Assembly (NCBI RefSeq): GCF_900240405.1
Contig: NZ_OEQK01000008.1
Location: forward strand, 156,117 to 220,116
From: Salirhabdus sp. Marseille-P4669
Lineage (GTDB): Bacteria > Bacillota > Bacilli > Bacillales > Alkalibacillaceae
DNA: 64,000 bases
Direction of reading: 5' to 3'
Shown in pieces: positions 8,252 through 16,856 of this stretch. Each line of letters starts with the position of its first letter. Position 1 is the stretch's first letter. The notes beneath the pieces were generated by a model. It was not told the DNA's origin. It did no database searches and saw only the letters and a program-made list of their open reading frames with translations. The position numbers were made by a program, and so were the translations under genes.

Positions 8252-8408
8252 TTCAGCGAGAGTTCCTACAAAAATAAAAATAGCATCATGTTCTTTCGAT
8301 AAAGTTGTTTTGTAACCATGAACAAGTCGTAGTCACTTGGTAGATTTAGCGCAACCAAACTGTTGTATTTGTATGCTTTCCTTTATCTAGAATTGTCATC
8401 TTGTTCTA

Positions 8409-8873
8409 CTACTCTTGTTCTAGCCTTTCCAAATAACGCTTTAATGCATCCAAATCCTTTGCGCAGGCTTCCTTAAAGGTCCCTGCCATCATCTTCCCAA
8501 ATAATTTCGCTATGCCAGTTAGCCCATTAATCTCCCCGTGAAGGGTCACTTCTGTGGACTCTCCTGAGGAAGTGATTTCATATGTAAACAAAAATTCTCC
8601 TTTGCCTGTTGTACCTTTCGTTCCATCACAGCGAAGAACAACTTTTTCTGGTTCCTGAAGCTCCATTACCTCAAAATGCTCGGTTGCCTCTTTGCCAAAC
8701 ATTTTTCTCGTTTCCTTCCACTCGCTTCCCACTTTCATTGGTCCATCATCCAACCGCTCCATACGAACAAGTCCTTGCATCCAATGCTTCGCAGCCTCAA
8801 GGTCTAGTAGGCTCTTGTAAGCTACTTGTTGTGGCACGTGAAGCGTTTGTTTTACCTTAAAAGTAATACTCAT
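8409..8873 (-). CDS. SRPBCC (START/polyketide cyclase-like) family protein
   Basis: A 154-residue protein with the SRPBCC pattern: an N-terminal strand FKVKQTLHVP, helix VAYKSLLDLEAAKHWM, the strand pair GSEWKETRKMFG and FEVMELQEPEKVVL, and a long C-terminal helix. The fold binds hydrophobic ligands; the ligand is unknown. ATG at 8873 follows GAGGAGG by 8 bases. The ribosome site lies just upstream in the end of the VOC gene region, so the two genes form an operon. Confidence 0.78.
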   Translation of the reverse strand: MSITFKVKQTLHVPQQVAYKSLLDLEAAKHWMQGLVRMERLDDGPMKVGSEWKETRKMFGKEATEHFEVMELQEPEKVVLRCDGTKGTTGKGEFLFTYEITSSGESTEVTLHGEINGLTGIAKLFGKMMAGTFKEACAKDLDALKRYLERLEQE

Positions 8874-8905
8874 GATGTAAACCTCCTCATTACTTAATCT
8901 CTCCA

Positions 8906-9277
8906 TTAACGATGTTGATCCATTAAAATCTGATTTCCATCTGGGTCTTCCAATGTAATGTGTGCTGGTCCTTCTGTTGATTCGTCCGCTTCTTGAATTA
9001 AGGTAACACCCTTTTCCTTCAATTCCTTTTGAATCTCGCGTACATCCGTAAATTCCTCTAGATTTTCCGCATTGCTATTCCATCCTGGATTAAATGTTAA
9101 AATATTTTTCTCAAACATCCCTTGGAAAAGACCTATTACCGTCTGTTCATTCTTCATAATAAGCCAATTTTGATTGATATCTCCACTTAAAGTTTTAAAT
9201 CCCAACTTTTCGTAAAATGCTTTTGATTGATGAATGTCTTTTACACTTAAGCTTACAGAAAAAGCTCCTAGCTTCAT
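8906..9277 (-). CDS. VOC family (glyoxalase/bleomycin resistance-like) protein
   Basis: A 123-residue protein with one vicinal-oxygen-chelate domain made of two beta-alpha-beta-beta-beta modules: FSVSLSVKDIHQSKAFYEKLGF at the start and AHITLEDPDGNQILMDQH at the end. Members are metal-dependent lyases, dioxygenases or drug-binding proteins, and nothing here fixes the substrate. AAGGAGGAG precedes; I choose the ATG at 9277 rather than the TTG one codon upstream. It is the first gene of a pair with the SRPBCC gene. Confidence 0.82.
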   Translation of the reverse strand: MKLGAFSVSLSVKDIHQSKAFYEKLGFKTLSGDINQNWLIMKNEQTVIGLFQGMFEKNILTFNPGWNSNAENLEEFTDVREIQKELKEKGVTLIQEADESTEGPAHITLEDPDGNQILMDQHR

Positions 9278-9513
9278 CAAGACTCCTCCTTATATAGGCT
9301 TTACTTAGGACTTCTATATTCTAAGAGAAATTCCCTTTATTTGAACGGAATAACACTAATCAACCAATTTCCTTTTTAAATTCCAAATGTATATACTTAA
9401 TCATTTTTTAATACATAAAAATTTTACTGGTCATTAGAATGGCATTTGCTTAACCTTCCCACTGCATAATTCCCCTTCCTTTCAACATACTAAAGCAAAA
9501 AGGAGGGAAATTC

Positions 9514-9693
9514 ATGGCGAAAAGAACGAAGAAAAACGATCCGCAGCAAAAAAATAAACAAGGTTTTGATTCCAGCAAAAAGGATTCTGAATTTGCAAAT
9601 GAATTTGGCAGTGCGAATGCAAATCGGGCCCATAAAGAGAAAGCAAAGAAAGCGCGAAAATCAAAGACTGTAAATACCGATTTTATCGACTAA
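9514..9693 (+). CDS. Small basic protein, possibly a spore protein
   Basis: A 59-residue, highly charged protein, rich in Lys, Asn, Ala and Gln, with no hydrophobic segment. The central part SEFANEFGSANANRAHKE loosely recalls gamma-type small acid-soluble spore proteins, but this is an impression and not an identification. AAAGGAGGG lies 6 bases upstream of the ATG, strong evidence that it is translated. The next small gene follows after 22 bases. Confidence 0.65.
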   Translation: MAKRTKKNDPQQKNKQGFDSSKKDSEFANEFGSANANRAHKEKAKKARKSKTVNTDFID

Positions 9694-9715
9694 GCGGAAA
9701 GGGGTTATGATATTT

Positions 9716-9841
9716 ATGTCTACATCAAAAGGACAACGGGAACGGGAATGGAAGGATCGAAAACAATCCCAAAATCCTCCCCACGGTAAAGTTCCTTCTT
9801 TTGAGGAATTGGCTAAGGATGCGAAGCGAGAAAACAAATAA
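9716..9841 (+). CDS. Small DUF6254-like protein
   Basis: A 41-residue protein with the pattern KGQREREWKDRKQSQNP, HGKVPSFEEL, which I associate with the small Bacillaceae family DUF6254 of unknown function. An alternative ATG at 9707 would add three residues but sits too close to the ribosome site GAAAGGGG. It follows the previous small gene in the same direction and the pair ends at a terminator. Confidence 0.6.
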   Translation: MSTSKGQREREWKDRKQSQNPPHGKVPSFEELAKDAKRENK

Positions 9842-9861
9842 TAATATTGCTACATATAGAA

Positions 9862-9893
9862 AAGGCTGCACACCAAAAGTTGGCTGCAGCCTT
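9862..9893 (+). terminator. Terminator after the two small genes
   Basis: AAGGCTGCA pairs perfectly with TGCAGCCTT across a 14-base loop; the downstream tract GTTCCTT is weak. Confidence 0.6.
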
Positions 9894-9910
9894 GTTCCTT
9901 GAATGAATCC

Positions 9911-9937
9911 AAAAAAAGACTAGCATCTAAGCTAGCC
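9911..9937 (-). terminator. Terminator of the CAP-protein gene
   Basis: On the minus strand GGCTAGC pairs with GCTAGTC and runs into seven T residues, 10 bases after the CAP gene stop. Confidence 0.8.
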
Positions 9938-9946
9938 CTTTCTCCA

Positions 9947-10783
9947 TTACTTCCCTATAAATTGCTGTGTCCAAACGTTACCATTTTCCACATATCCAAC
10001 ACCAATGTGAGTGAAGTTTTCATTTAAAATATTGGCACGATGGCCTGCACTGTTCATCCATGCATTCACAACCTCTTCAGGAGTGCGTTGACCCTTCGCA
10101 ATGTTCTCACCCGCCGTACGGTACGTGATTCCAAAGCTATTCATCATATCAAATGGTGAGCCATAAGTTGGACTGTTGTGAGAAAAGTAGTTGTTTGTTG
10201 CCATGTCGCGTGATTTTTCTCTTGCTACTTTACTTAACGCTGTATCAATTTGCAGTGGAGCTAAACCGTTCTTTTGTCTTTCTTCGTTTGTTAATTCCAC
10301 TACTTCCTGTTCGAATTGACTAAGCTCCGAACTTTGTGTTTCCTTGGTATCCGATTCTTTAGCTTGTTCTGGTGTCGCTTCCTGCGCTTGCTCATTAGTA
10401 GTTGGTGCCTCCACAACGGGTTCTTTTACCGGCTGTTCCTTATGTGTTTCTTCTTGAGCAGGCTCTTCCTCTTGCACTTGCTCCTCTTTTGGAGTTGTTT
10501 CTTGTTTTTCAGCAGGTTCTTCCTTATGTTCAGGCTCTGCTTTTTGCTCATCCTGATTATAGAAATCTTGCCAATCTATATTATATTTTTCTGTCCATTG
10601 TTTTAATAGATGATAAAACTTGGTTTGTGCTTCTTCTCCTAATAAACTACCGCTTTCCCCATTGAAGGAATAGTAGACTTTATGGTTTGTTGAATAGTTA
10701 GATTCGGCATCTACTCGATCGAAAGCAGAGCCAAAAATAAATGCTGATGATATTGCTGTTACCATTGCTATTTTCTTAAACAT
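9947..10783 (-). CDS. Secreted CAP-domain (YkwD-like) protein
   Basis: A 278-residue exported protein. A signal peptide (KKIAMVTAISSAFIFGSAF) ends near residue 27. A low-complexity linker rich in Glu, Pro, Gln and Lys spans about residues 75-150. The C-terminal CAP (SCP/PR1) domain starts at FEQEVVELTNEERQKNGL and includes HNSP, GENIAKG, VNAWMNSAGHRANIL and GVGYVENGNVWTQQF. Bacterial CAP proteins of this type (YkwD, and spore-coat-associated relatives) are extracellular with unknown activity. AGGAGAGGG precedes the ATG. Confidence 0.88.
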   Translation of the reverse strand: MFKKIAMVTAISSAFIFGSAFDRVDAESNYSTNHKVYYSFNGESGSLLGEEAQTKFYHLLKQWTEKYNIDWQDFYNQDEQKAEPEHKEEPAEKQETTPKEEQVQEEEPAQEETHKEQPVKEPVVEAPTTNEQAQEATPEQAKESDTKETQSSELSQFEQEVVELTNEERQKNGLAPLQIDTALSKVAREKSRDMATNNYFSHNSPTYGSPFDMMNSFGITYRTAGENIAKGQRTPEEVVNAWMNSAGHRANILNENFTHIGVGYVENGNVWTQQFIGK

Positions 10784-11098
10784 GGAAAATCCCTCTCCTT
10801 TGTAGCCAAATTAACTTACATCCACATCATAGCATGGAATTTTTGTAATAATTCAGGGGGGATTTTCCAATAAGAGGCTTAAGGCTTCTCATTCAATCCA
10901 AAAACGCTCGACATTCCCGACTCAATCTTCCATGAACGAAAAATGATAGATTATAGAGATTTGGGTTAATCTTCAAGTACAGAAAAGGATTACCAGGAAA
11001 AGAGTATTGACAGCATGTTTGCAGGTTTATTTTTTGTAATAAACCATGCGCTCCTGTAATACATGTAATGGAATTGTTATGATTTTTGTTCTAATAAT
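10784..11098. other. Intergenic region without recognised features
   Basis: I see no gene, RNA or convincing terminator in these 315 bases. A weak hairpin (GGTTTATT/AATAAACC) near 11025-11046 is the only structure, and it may terminate the membrane-protein gene that ends at 11099 on the minus strand. Confidence 0.5.
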
Positions 11099-11674
11099 TT
11101 ACCAATCGGTTTCCCCTTTAAAAGCCACGGAATGGAAATAGGCGTGTACAATCGCAATCACAATAAGCAATGTGAAATAAAGAATTGGCATGACAATCTG
11201 AAAACCAAATAAGTTCGCCGACCAATACCCGATTAAAGAGCCTACCCCACTTCCGAGTAGTCCTAGGGCTACAATCATTTTTCCTATCCATGTAGATGGT
11301 GACTGCATTTCGATACGTATCCGATTCGCAAATCGATGACCAAGGAAAATCGTTACAACAAGGAAAAAGAGTAATAGAATAGAGGCGATCGCGTTATCGT
11401 ATAATCTTGAGATAATAAATGTCATAAACACCATGCTTATATCTAAAAGCACCGCTAATACCCCAAGTCGCCAGCCCACATAATATTGCCACTTTTTTAT
11501 TTTCGTAAACGCTAATAAACCTACCATTAGTAAAAAGAAAGGAAACGAAACAATCAAAGCTATCATGCTTGTATCTGGATAGAGTATGTAACATAGCATT
11601 ATGATAATTGGAAATGAGGCAGCAGGTATTACATTGTGCGCTGCAGCGTCATCTCGATATGGGCCCATATACAT
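11099..11674 (-). CDS. Unknown multi-spanning membrane protein
   Basis: A 191-residue protein with about six hydrophobic helices (roughly residues 18-36, 38-56, 67-88, 93-112, 128-150, 158-180) and short charged loops. I do not recognise the family. The ATG at 11674 follows AAGAGGTGAT with proper spacing; the upstream GTG overlaps that site. It stands alone between the CAP gene and the germination cluster. Confidence 0.65.
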   Translation of the reverse strand: MYMGPYRDDAAAHNVIPAASFPIIIMLCYILYPDTSMIALIVSFPFFLLMVGLLAFTKIKKWQYYVGWRLGVLAVLLDISMVFMTFIISRLYDNAIASILLLFFLVVTIFLGHRFANRIRIEMQSPSTWIGKMIVALGLLGSGVGSLIGYWSANLFGFQIVMPILYFTLLIVIAIVHAYFHSVAFKGETDW

Positions 11675-11895
11675 ATATATCACCTCTTGAATATAGTAAA
11701 AACCAATAGATTATACACAAGGCATCCTACATCTATACCAAATTTTGGTACTAATGGATTTAAACTAGTATTATTATAAGTTAAGCGCCAAAGCATTTAT
11801 AGGGTATATCGTGCCATATTACACGCGAAAGAGGCTTAGTTCGTGTTCGTCAAATGAGCGCAAAGACCTAGATAGGTACGTTATAATATTAAATC

Positions 11896-11931
11896 AAAAA
11901 GAAAAGACCTCAGCATTATCGCTGTGGCCTT
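11896..11931 (-). terminator. Terminator of the germination gene cluster
   Basis: On the minus strand AAGGCC-CAGC pairs imperfectly with GCTG-GGTCTT and runs into a T-rich tract. It follows the small gene at 11967-12104. Confidence 0.6.
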
Positions 11932-11966
11932 CCATTACGATGAAACATTGTTGACCCCTTAACCAT

Positions 11967-12104
11967 CTACTTCTTCCAAGGCGGGTCTCCACTCTCATGC
12001 AGTTTTTGGTTTATTTTATACACAAGAAATGGAATAGCAAAGGAGCTTATGATCGCAAAGGTTTCGAGTGGATCTGGAATTCTTATTAAAATAGATTGCC
12101 ACAT
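11967..12104 (-). CDS. Small single-helix protein at the end of the gerK cluster
   Basis: A 45-residue protein with a hydrophobic helix at about residues 15-29 (TFAIISSFAIPFLVY) and charged ends. Its ATG directly follows the TAA of the gerKC-like gene, with AGGAAGGG upstream inside that gene. Many germinant receptor operons carry a small membrane D subunit (such as GerKD); those usually have two helices, so this could be a reduced D-type protein or an unrelated one. Confidence 0.55.
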   Translation of the reverse strand: MWQSILIRIPDPLETFAIISSFAIPFLVYKINQKLHESGDPPWKK

Positions 12105-13280
12105 TTAAGGTCCCTTCCTATCTTCTGAAGTATTTATCGCATTTCCTTCATTTTTCATACTGACGTTTACATTCACTTTGATTTTACTTTTTTGAAAATA
12201 GTTTTCCCCTTGCTCCCAATCATCCTTGATACTTTGCCAAAGCGAATAATGTCTCCCTCGTAAATATTTATTTAATCCGATTATATCCGTATTTAATTCC
12301 TGCTGTAGTTTATTAATGGTACTCTCCACGATTCGTTTGATCTCATCTTCTAAGGGTTTTCCATATTGCCTAATATGGTAGGTATTATACGGCCCATAGT
12401 TCTCTCCAAGGTTTGCAAACAAAGATATATCAATAGCAAAGGAAAGATTTTGTTTATCCTTATTTTTGAGCTTGATTTTAGCCTTACCCCTTATATCTCT
12501 CGCAACAAGCTGGTTCCCTTTATACTGAAATATAACAGTTCCGCTTTTCACTCTACCTGTTAAAAAATTAAATCCTTTCGTTTCCTCAGAAGTTAAATTA
12601 CCAACAATATTTTTATTGGTACTATTAAATACAGATACACCATCATATTCAATGTTTTTCTCATCTAATATTTTCAAATGGGGAATAGGGAAACTCATAT
12701 TAGTTATTAAATCTTCCTGTATATCTCCTATGCGTATCGGGTAAATGGTTTCAGAAAAACTCTGTACTTCTAATAGTCTTGCAATATAATCTACAGGAAC
12801 TTTTATATGCTCTGGTTTAATAGTAAATAATTCCTTAGCCTGCCCATTTGTTGTGGCTACTTTTATCCCTCTTCGCATCTCATGACCACGGATAAATGTA
12901 TCAAATAGTTTATTTAATATCTTCGGTTCTCTCAATAATTCTTCTGAGATTAGAATGACTTGTAAATGTTGTGCATTTACAGTCCGATTCGTTTGTTTGG
13001 AAAAGTCTTGATTAATCTGAAATAGACTTTTCCCTGTTCTGGATATATTACGAAAAGCTTCTTCACTCCCACCACCCCCACCACCAATAGTGGAAAAACC
13101 ACTTGGAGCAATAACTTGATTCGTTAACATAATTTCTACATTATCATCCGCTCCCTTATTCACTAAGTCAATGGCAATGCCATAGGTAAACGCCCTATCC
13201 TCTAATTCAATGCTATCCCAGCAGCTAGAAAGAACAGTACATAACACAACAATCATGATGACTTTGACGAATTTAGCCAT
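12105..13280 (-). CDS. gerKC: Ger(x)C family spore germination lipoprotein
   Basis: The 391-residue C subunit of a GerA-type germinant receptor, anchored in the inner spore membrane. The N-terminus is a lipoprotein signal with lipobox LSSC (Cys at about residue 20) followed by WDSIELEDRAF, a hallmark of Ger(x)C proteins. The family pattern continues with GIAIDL, HLQVILISEEL and a C-terminal domain ending in a helix-rich region. The gene overlaps the C-terminal part of the split gerKB by 8 bases. Assignment to the K-type is by gene order A-B-C and is tentative. With gerKB broken, the receptor may be inactive. Confidence 0.85.
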   Translation of the reverse strand: MAKFVKVIMIVVLCTVLSSCWDSIELEDRAFTYGIAIDLVNKGADDNVEIMLTNQVIAPSGFSTIGGGGGGSEEAFRNISRTGKSLFQINQDFSKQTNRTVNAQHLQVILISEELLREPKILNKLFDTFIRGHEMRRGIKVATTNGQAKELFTIKPEHIKVPVDYIARLLEVQSFSETIYPIRIGDIQEDLITNMSFPIPHLKILDEKNIEYDGVSVFNSTNKNIVGNLTSEETKGFNFLTGRVKSGTVIFQYKGNQLVARDIRGKAKIKLKNKDKQNLSFAIDISLFANLGENYGPYNTYHIRQYGKPLEDEIKRIVESTINKLQQELNTDIIGLNKYLRGRHYSLWQSIKDDWEQGENYFQKSKIKVNVNVSMKNEGNAINTSEDRKGP

Positions 13281-13944
13281 TCTTTTTCACGCCCTTTATT
13301 TTTAAGATGAAAAAGAATAGAACCGTTGCGATAATCGTTAATCCAAAACCATAATAGCTAACAACCCTGCCAAATTCACCTGTTTCCGGTAAGCTTTCTG
13401 GTATACCGGCAAGAAAAAAGATGATGGGCGATAAAGCAAAAATCATTCCCATCCTACTAGTATTTTTAAAAATTGACTGGAAGCCCATAATTGCCATATC
13501 AAATGAAATAATGCTTGTAATGAAAATGGTCATAATCCAGATGACAAAAAATAAAGATTCAAACCTTGTAAAAAAACCCCCAGGAATTTCTACAGCTCTC
13601 GCTAAATCAATTACTGGAAACATTAAATTTGAGGTTACTTGAACTCCAAATACAACAATACAAGCTAGATAAAAGATAAGATGAATAAAATATAATAGTC
13701 CCACACCCATCATTGCTTTACGAACTGGCTTTTCTGGTTTCTTTATCAATGAACCATAGAATAATAAATAGCCCAATACACCAAATCCCGTTAACGCGAT
13801 TGACCCTATTAGGAAAGAATGAAGAAAACCGTTTCCATCGGTTTGCATAATGGGTAGCATATTATTTTTATTCGTCATTCCAATAGATAATAGTGCTACA
13901 AAATTACGCTTGAATGAGCTCTTTTTACCCTTTTCCGTATTCAT
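13273..13944 (-). pseudogene. gerKB: GerAB/GerKB-type permease, C-terminal part of a split gene
   Basis: A 223-codon frame holding the second half of a spore-germination permease (about five hydrophobic helices; SLIKKPEKPVRKAMMG is a typical loop). Its first 25 or so residues (TEKGKKSSFKRN) are polar where the family has a membrane helix, so the start is out of register. Together with the 149-codon upstream frame it adds up to 372 codons, close to the usual 365-370 of GerB-type proteins. The ATG of this frame overlaps the stop of the previous one (ATGA), so reinitiation could still make two half-proteins. Confidence 0.7.
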
Positions 13945-14390
13945 TGCGTTATAAAAGAAATCCTCGAACCAGAAACGCCATAAATGACAACGAGAAAAAA
14001 AACTAAGGCGATAAAAACAAGAGGCGTTTTAACAAATAAATGGAGGTGGGCAATTTCCGAAATCCCTCTTACTTCAAACGCAGTAAGCAATAGACCATGT
14101 ATCCCAAATAACACACTGAACAGAATGGCTATTGGTTTTGTTACAAGTTTTGGTGCATATTCCATAAACGATGTATTCGGAAAATTAGTTGCTACTTTCA
14201 TAATCATCACCGTAAAAGCAAGTGTAAAAAGGAAACCAACCGTGATTGATAGAAGCCCATCCAGTCCAATTGTATGTTCCGCAATTCTTCTCGGTAAATA
14301 TAAAACACCAATCGCAATAGACATTCCGGGAATAACGAGCATGATGTCTCGGTCACGAATGCTCTCTTTACCATATTCGGACTTTTTCAT
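13941..14390 (-). pseudogene. gerKB: GerAB/GerKB-type permease, N-terminal part of a split gene
   Basis: A 149-codon frame with the N-terminal half of the B subunit: IRDRDIMLVIPGMSIAIGVLYLPR is the usual first helix region, followed by three more helices and ending at VIYGVSGSRISF, where the family continues into helix five. The frame then stops at TGA. This start overlaps the gerKA stop codon by ATGA, as in intact operons. The break is most simply a frameshift near 13945-13960. Confidence 0.72.
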
Positions 14391-15973
14391 TTATCATTCC
14401 TTCCTTTGCTCGTTGACAGTTTTTTCTTATCTTTTGTTTTGTAAAAGCTTGGACGTTTCCCTAGCATCGTTAGTGGTGATCGAATGAATAAATCCTTCCA
14501 ATCACTAAAGTAAACAGGTGCAAATGGTGTGGTATAAGGGGTTCCAAAGCTTTTTAAATTTACCATGTGAATATTGATCATAATATAAACTAATACAATA
14601 CCGAATAAGCCAAGTATTGCTGCAGCAAACATAAAGGAATACCGCAAGTTACGAAACGAAATCGCAACACTATATTGAGGTGTTGTAAAGGATGCAATGG
14701 CTGTTAGGGCTGTCACAATAACCATAATTGGACTAACGATTCCAGCACTAACTGCAGATTCTCCAATAACAAGTCCTCCAACAATACCAATCGTAGAACC
14801 AATCAATTTCGGTAGACGAACTCCTGCTTCGTGCAAAATGTCAAAGGTGATTGCCATTAAAAATGCTTCTATAACGGCAGGAAACGGTACACCTTCCCTA
14901 CTTGCTTGAATGGAAAAAACAAGCTTTGTTGGGAGCATTTCTGGATGATAGGATACTAAGGCAATATAAAGTGCCGGAGCAAACATTGCGATAAAAGCTG
15001 ACAAATAACGAATTAATCTCCAAATCGTAGCCGTCATCCAGCGTTGACTATAATCTCCTAGGGATTTTAGGGTATCCGCAAAAACAATCGGTGCTAATAA
15101 CGCTACAGGTGTCCCTTCGACTAAAATACCTACCTTCCCCTGTAAAACAGAGCTGGCAATTCGATCCGGACGCTCTGTTTCTAACAGCTGTGGAAACGGA
15201 GATAGAAAACTATCTTGAATCCATTGCTCCACATGTCCAGCACTTAATGCATAATCGGTGTCCATGCTTTTAAGCCGACGGTTCACCTCATCCACTATTT
15301 TTTCATTCGTTATGCCAGCAACATAGATAACAGCAATTTTCTGTTTTGACCTTTTTCCAGTTTCATACGTTTTGATTCTAAGATTCGGATCCTTTAAAAT
15401 CCTTCTAACCATTGCTATATTCGTATGTATATCTTCTATGAAACCTTCTCTAGGACCACGTATCAATGCTTCTGACGGAGGCTCGTCAATGGATCTCTTT
15501 TCTCCACCTTTAGCACTGATAAGAAGGGCCGTTTCGTATCCATCTAAATACAAAATCGTGCTTCCAGATAACAAAGCATAGGATACCTCATCCAGGGTCT
15601 GTGCCTTCTTCGTTCCCGCGATTGCAATAACCGCTTCATAAATATGATCAATAGTAGGGTCATCTGATTTTTGGAGGTTTTCTTGAATGGTTTTAATAAT
15701 ATTGTTCTGAACCAGCTGCTCATCCACTAATCCACCAATATAAAGAATGGCACATTTTTGCGTCGAAGTTTTACCCGTTAATTCCCTAACAGTAAGATCA
15801 CTAGGCTCACCCAGCATGGTTTTAATATTGCTTACATTTTCATTTAGACTTTTCGTGATTTCATTGTTGAAATTATTTTTATCCAATTCGTTATCTTTAT
15901 CTTTTGTATTGGTCGATTTCGCAGATTGCTTCTTTTCCTTTTTATCATTAGAACTCCTAAACCTCAGTTTCAT
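14387..15973 (-). CDS. gerKA: GerA-family spore germination protein (A subunit)
   Basis: The 528-residue A subunit of a germinant receptor. A soluble N-terminal domain includes DLTVRELTG, CAILYIGGLVD, LLSGSTILYLDG and the highly conserved PPSEALIRGPREGFIEDIHTNIAMVRRILKD region near residue 165-195. It is followed by ERPDRIASSVLQGKV, VPFPAVIEAFLMAITFDILHEAGVRLP and about five membrane helices. The start at 15973 follows AAGGGGA by 6 bases; the 31-residue upstream extension lies in repeat DNA and is rejected. It is first in the A-B-C order; expression should be forespore-specific, but I could not find a clear sigma-G promoter. Confidence 0.9.
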   Translation of the reverse strand: MKLRFRSSNDKKEKKQSAKSTNTKDKDNELDKNNFNNEITKSLNENVSNIKTMLGEPSDLTVRELTGKTSTQKCAILYIGGLVDEQLVQNNIIKTIQENLQKSDDPTIDHIYEAVIAIAGTKKAQTLDEVSYALLSGSTILYLDGYETALLISAKGGEKRSIDEPPSEALIRGPREGFIEDIHTNIAMVRRILKDPNLRIKTYETGKRSKQKIAVIYVAGITNEKIVDEVNRRLKSMDTDYALSAGHVEQWIQDSFLSPFPQLLETERPDRIASSVLQGKVGILVEGTPVALLAPIVFADTLKSLGDYSQRWMTATIWRLIRYLSAFIAMFAPALYIALVSYHPEMLPTKLVFSIQASREGVPFPAVIEAFLMAITFDILHEAGVRLPKLIGSTIGIVGGLVIGESAVSAGIVSPIMVIVTALTAIASFTTPQYSVAISFRNLRYSFMFAAAILGLFGIVLVYIMINIHMVNLKSFGTPYTTPFAPVYFSDWKDLFIRSPLTMLGKRPSFYKTKDKKKLSTSKGRNDK

Positions 15974-16051
15974 GGCATTCCCCTTAAAAGATATTCTTAC
16001 CTTTTGTTTCCCAAGAAAGTGGAAAAATATGCATGAGGGTTTTGGTTTTTG

Positions 16052-16130
16052 GGTGCCTGGCACCACCCGAAATTTGTCGAAACACGCGGGAGGGGGTGGT
16101 GGTGCCTGGCACGGCCCGGTATTTGTCGAA
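16052..16130. repeat. Two direct copies of a GGTGCCTGGCACC palindrome module
   Basis: GGTGCCTGGCACC (16052-16064) and GGTGCCTGGCAC (16101-16112) are each followed by TTTGTCGAA (16073-16081, 16122-16130), giving a 49-base direct repeat. The block is much richer in G and C than its surroundings. Related palindromes occur at 22717 and 32188. The rest of 15974-16265 shows no gene. Confidence 0.75.
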
Positions 16131-16265
16131 TATTGCGATTTGGTATGTCCGCTTTATTTTTTAGGATGCTCTGGATATTTATCCAAGCAAAAAGCACTGC
16201 GACACGCAGGTGCTGAGTCTGTCTAAGTTAACTCGGACATTCTGCTAAAATTAAGCACCCATCAC

Positions 16266-16850
16266 TCAATCACAAAACTCCCCAATTATCTGAGCTTTAA
16301 TTTCCTCAACTGGAAACTGCTGTGGATAGGTTGATATCATTAGCATAATCCCCTGAAGCGCAGACGAAAAGTACAAGGACCGTTTCCGCGGCTCCTTCAC
16401 CCCAAGTCTCTCAAATATTTCGCATTGAAACTCAAACTGTCTTGCGCTCTCTTCAATAATCATCCGGCCGTATTTGTTCAATTCTTCATCTGCCTCTGGT
16501 AGGGTTTGTAGGTGTAAATAAAAACGGAATACTTTTGGATGTTCGTAAACATTATTTATTGCTTGATCCACGATAAATTCCAGCTGCTCCATCGGGCTTT
16601 TCAGAGCAGTTTCACCTTCCATAACATCGGCTACTTGTGCAATTCTCTCCTCAACCATTTTCGCAAGGAGCTCCTCTTTCCCTTTGAAATAATTGTACAG
16701 CAACCCCTTGGATACCCCTGCTTGCTTGGCGATATCATTGATGGATGTTGTGTGATATCCCTGTTTCATAAACAACTCCATCGCACTGGTCAGTATTTTG
16801 GCTTTCGCTTCTTGGCGTATGCGCTCGTTCTCTTCTGGCGTTCTTGGCAT
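16266..16850 (-). CDS. TetR/AcrR family transcriptional regulator
   Basis: A 194-residue regulator with the helix-turn-helix at about residues 15-60 (ILTSAMELFMKQGYHTTSINDIAKQAGVSKGLLYNYFKGKEEL), a near-perfect family match, and a C-terminal ligand domain. It lies 6 bases after the hydrolase gene and is co-transcribed with it. The palindrome TTGAACGTTCGGTCAA over that operon's promoter is its probable binding site, which would make it an autorepressor that also controls the hydrolase. Confidence 0.88.
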   Translation of the reverse strand: MPRTPEENERIRQEAKAKILTSAMELFMKQGYHTTSINDIAKQAGVSKGLLYNYFKGKEELLAKMVEERIAQVADVMEGETALKSPMEQLEFIVDQAINNVYEHPKVFRFYLHLQTLPEADEELNKYGRMIIEESARQFEFQCEIFERLGVKEPRKRSLYFSSALQGIMLMISTYPQQFPVEEIKAQIIGEFCD

Positions 16851-16856
16851 CGTATA

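Noticed and set aside
10316..10665. Hydrophobic plus-strand frames
   Set aside because: Antisense of the Glu/Gln-rich linker of the CAP protein, which produces Leu/Phe-rich frames.
13984..14487. A 167-codon plus-strand frame across gerKA-gerKB
   Set aside because: Antisense to well-supported germination genes, and no ribosome site.
15974..16066. N-terminal extension of gerKA to 16066
   Set aside because: It reads through the repeat module and lacks a ribosome site; ATG 15973 has AAGGGGA.
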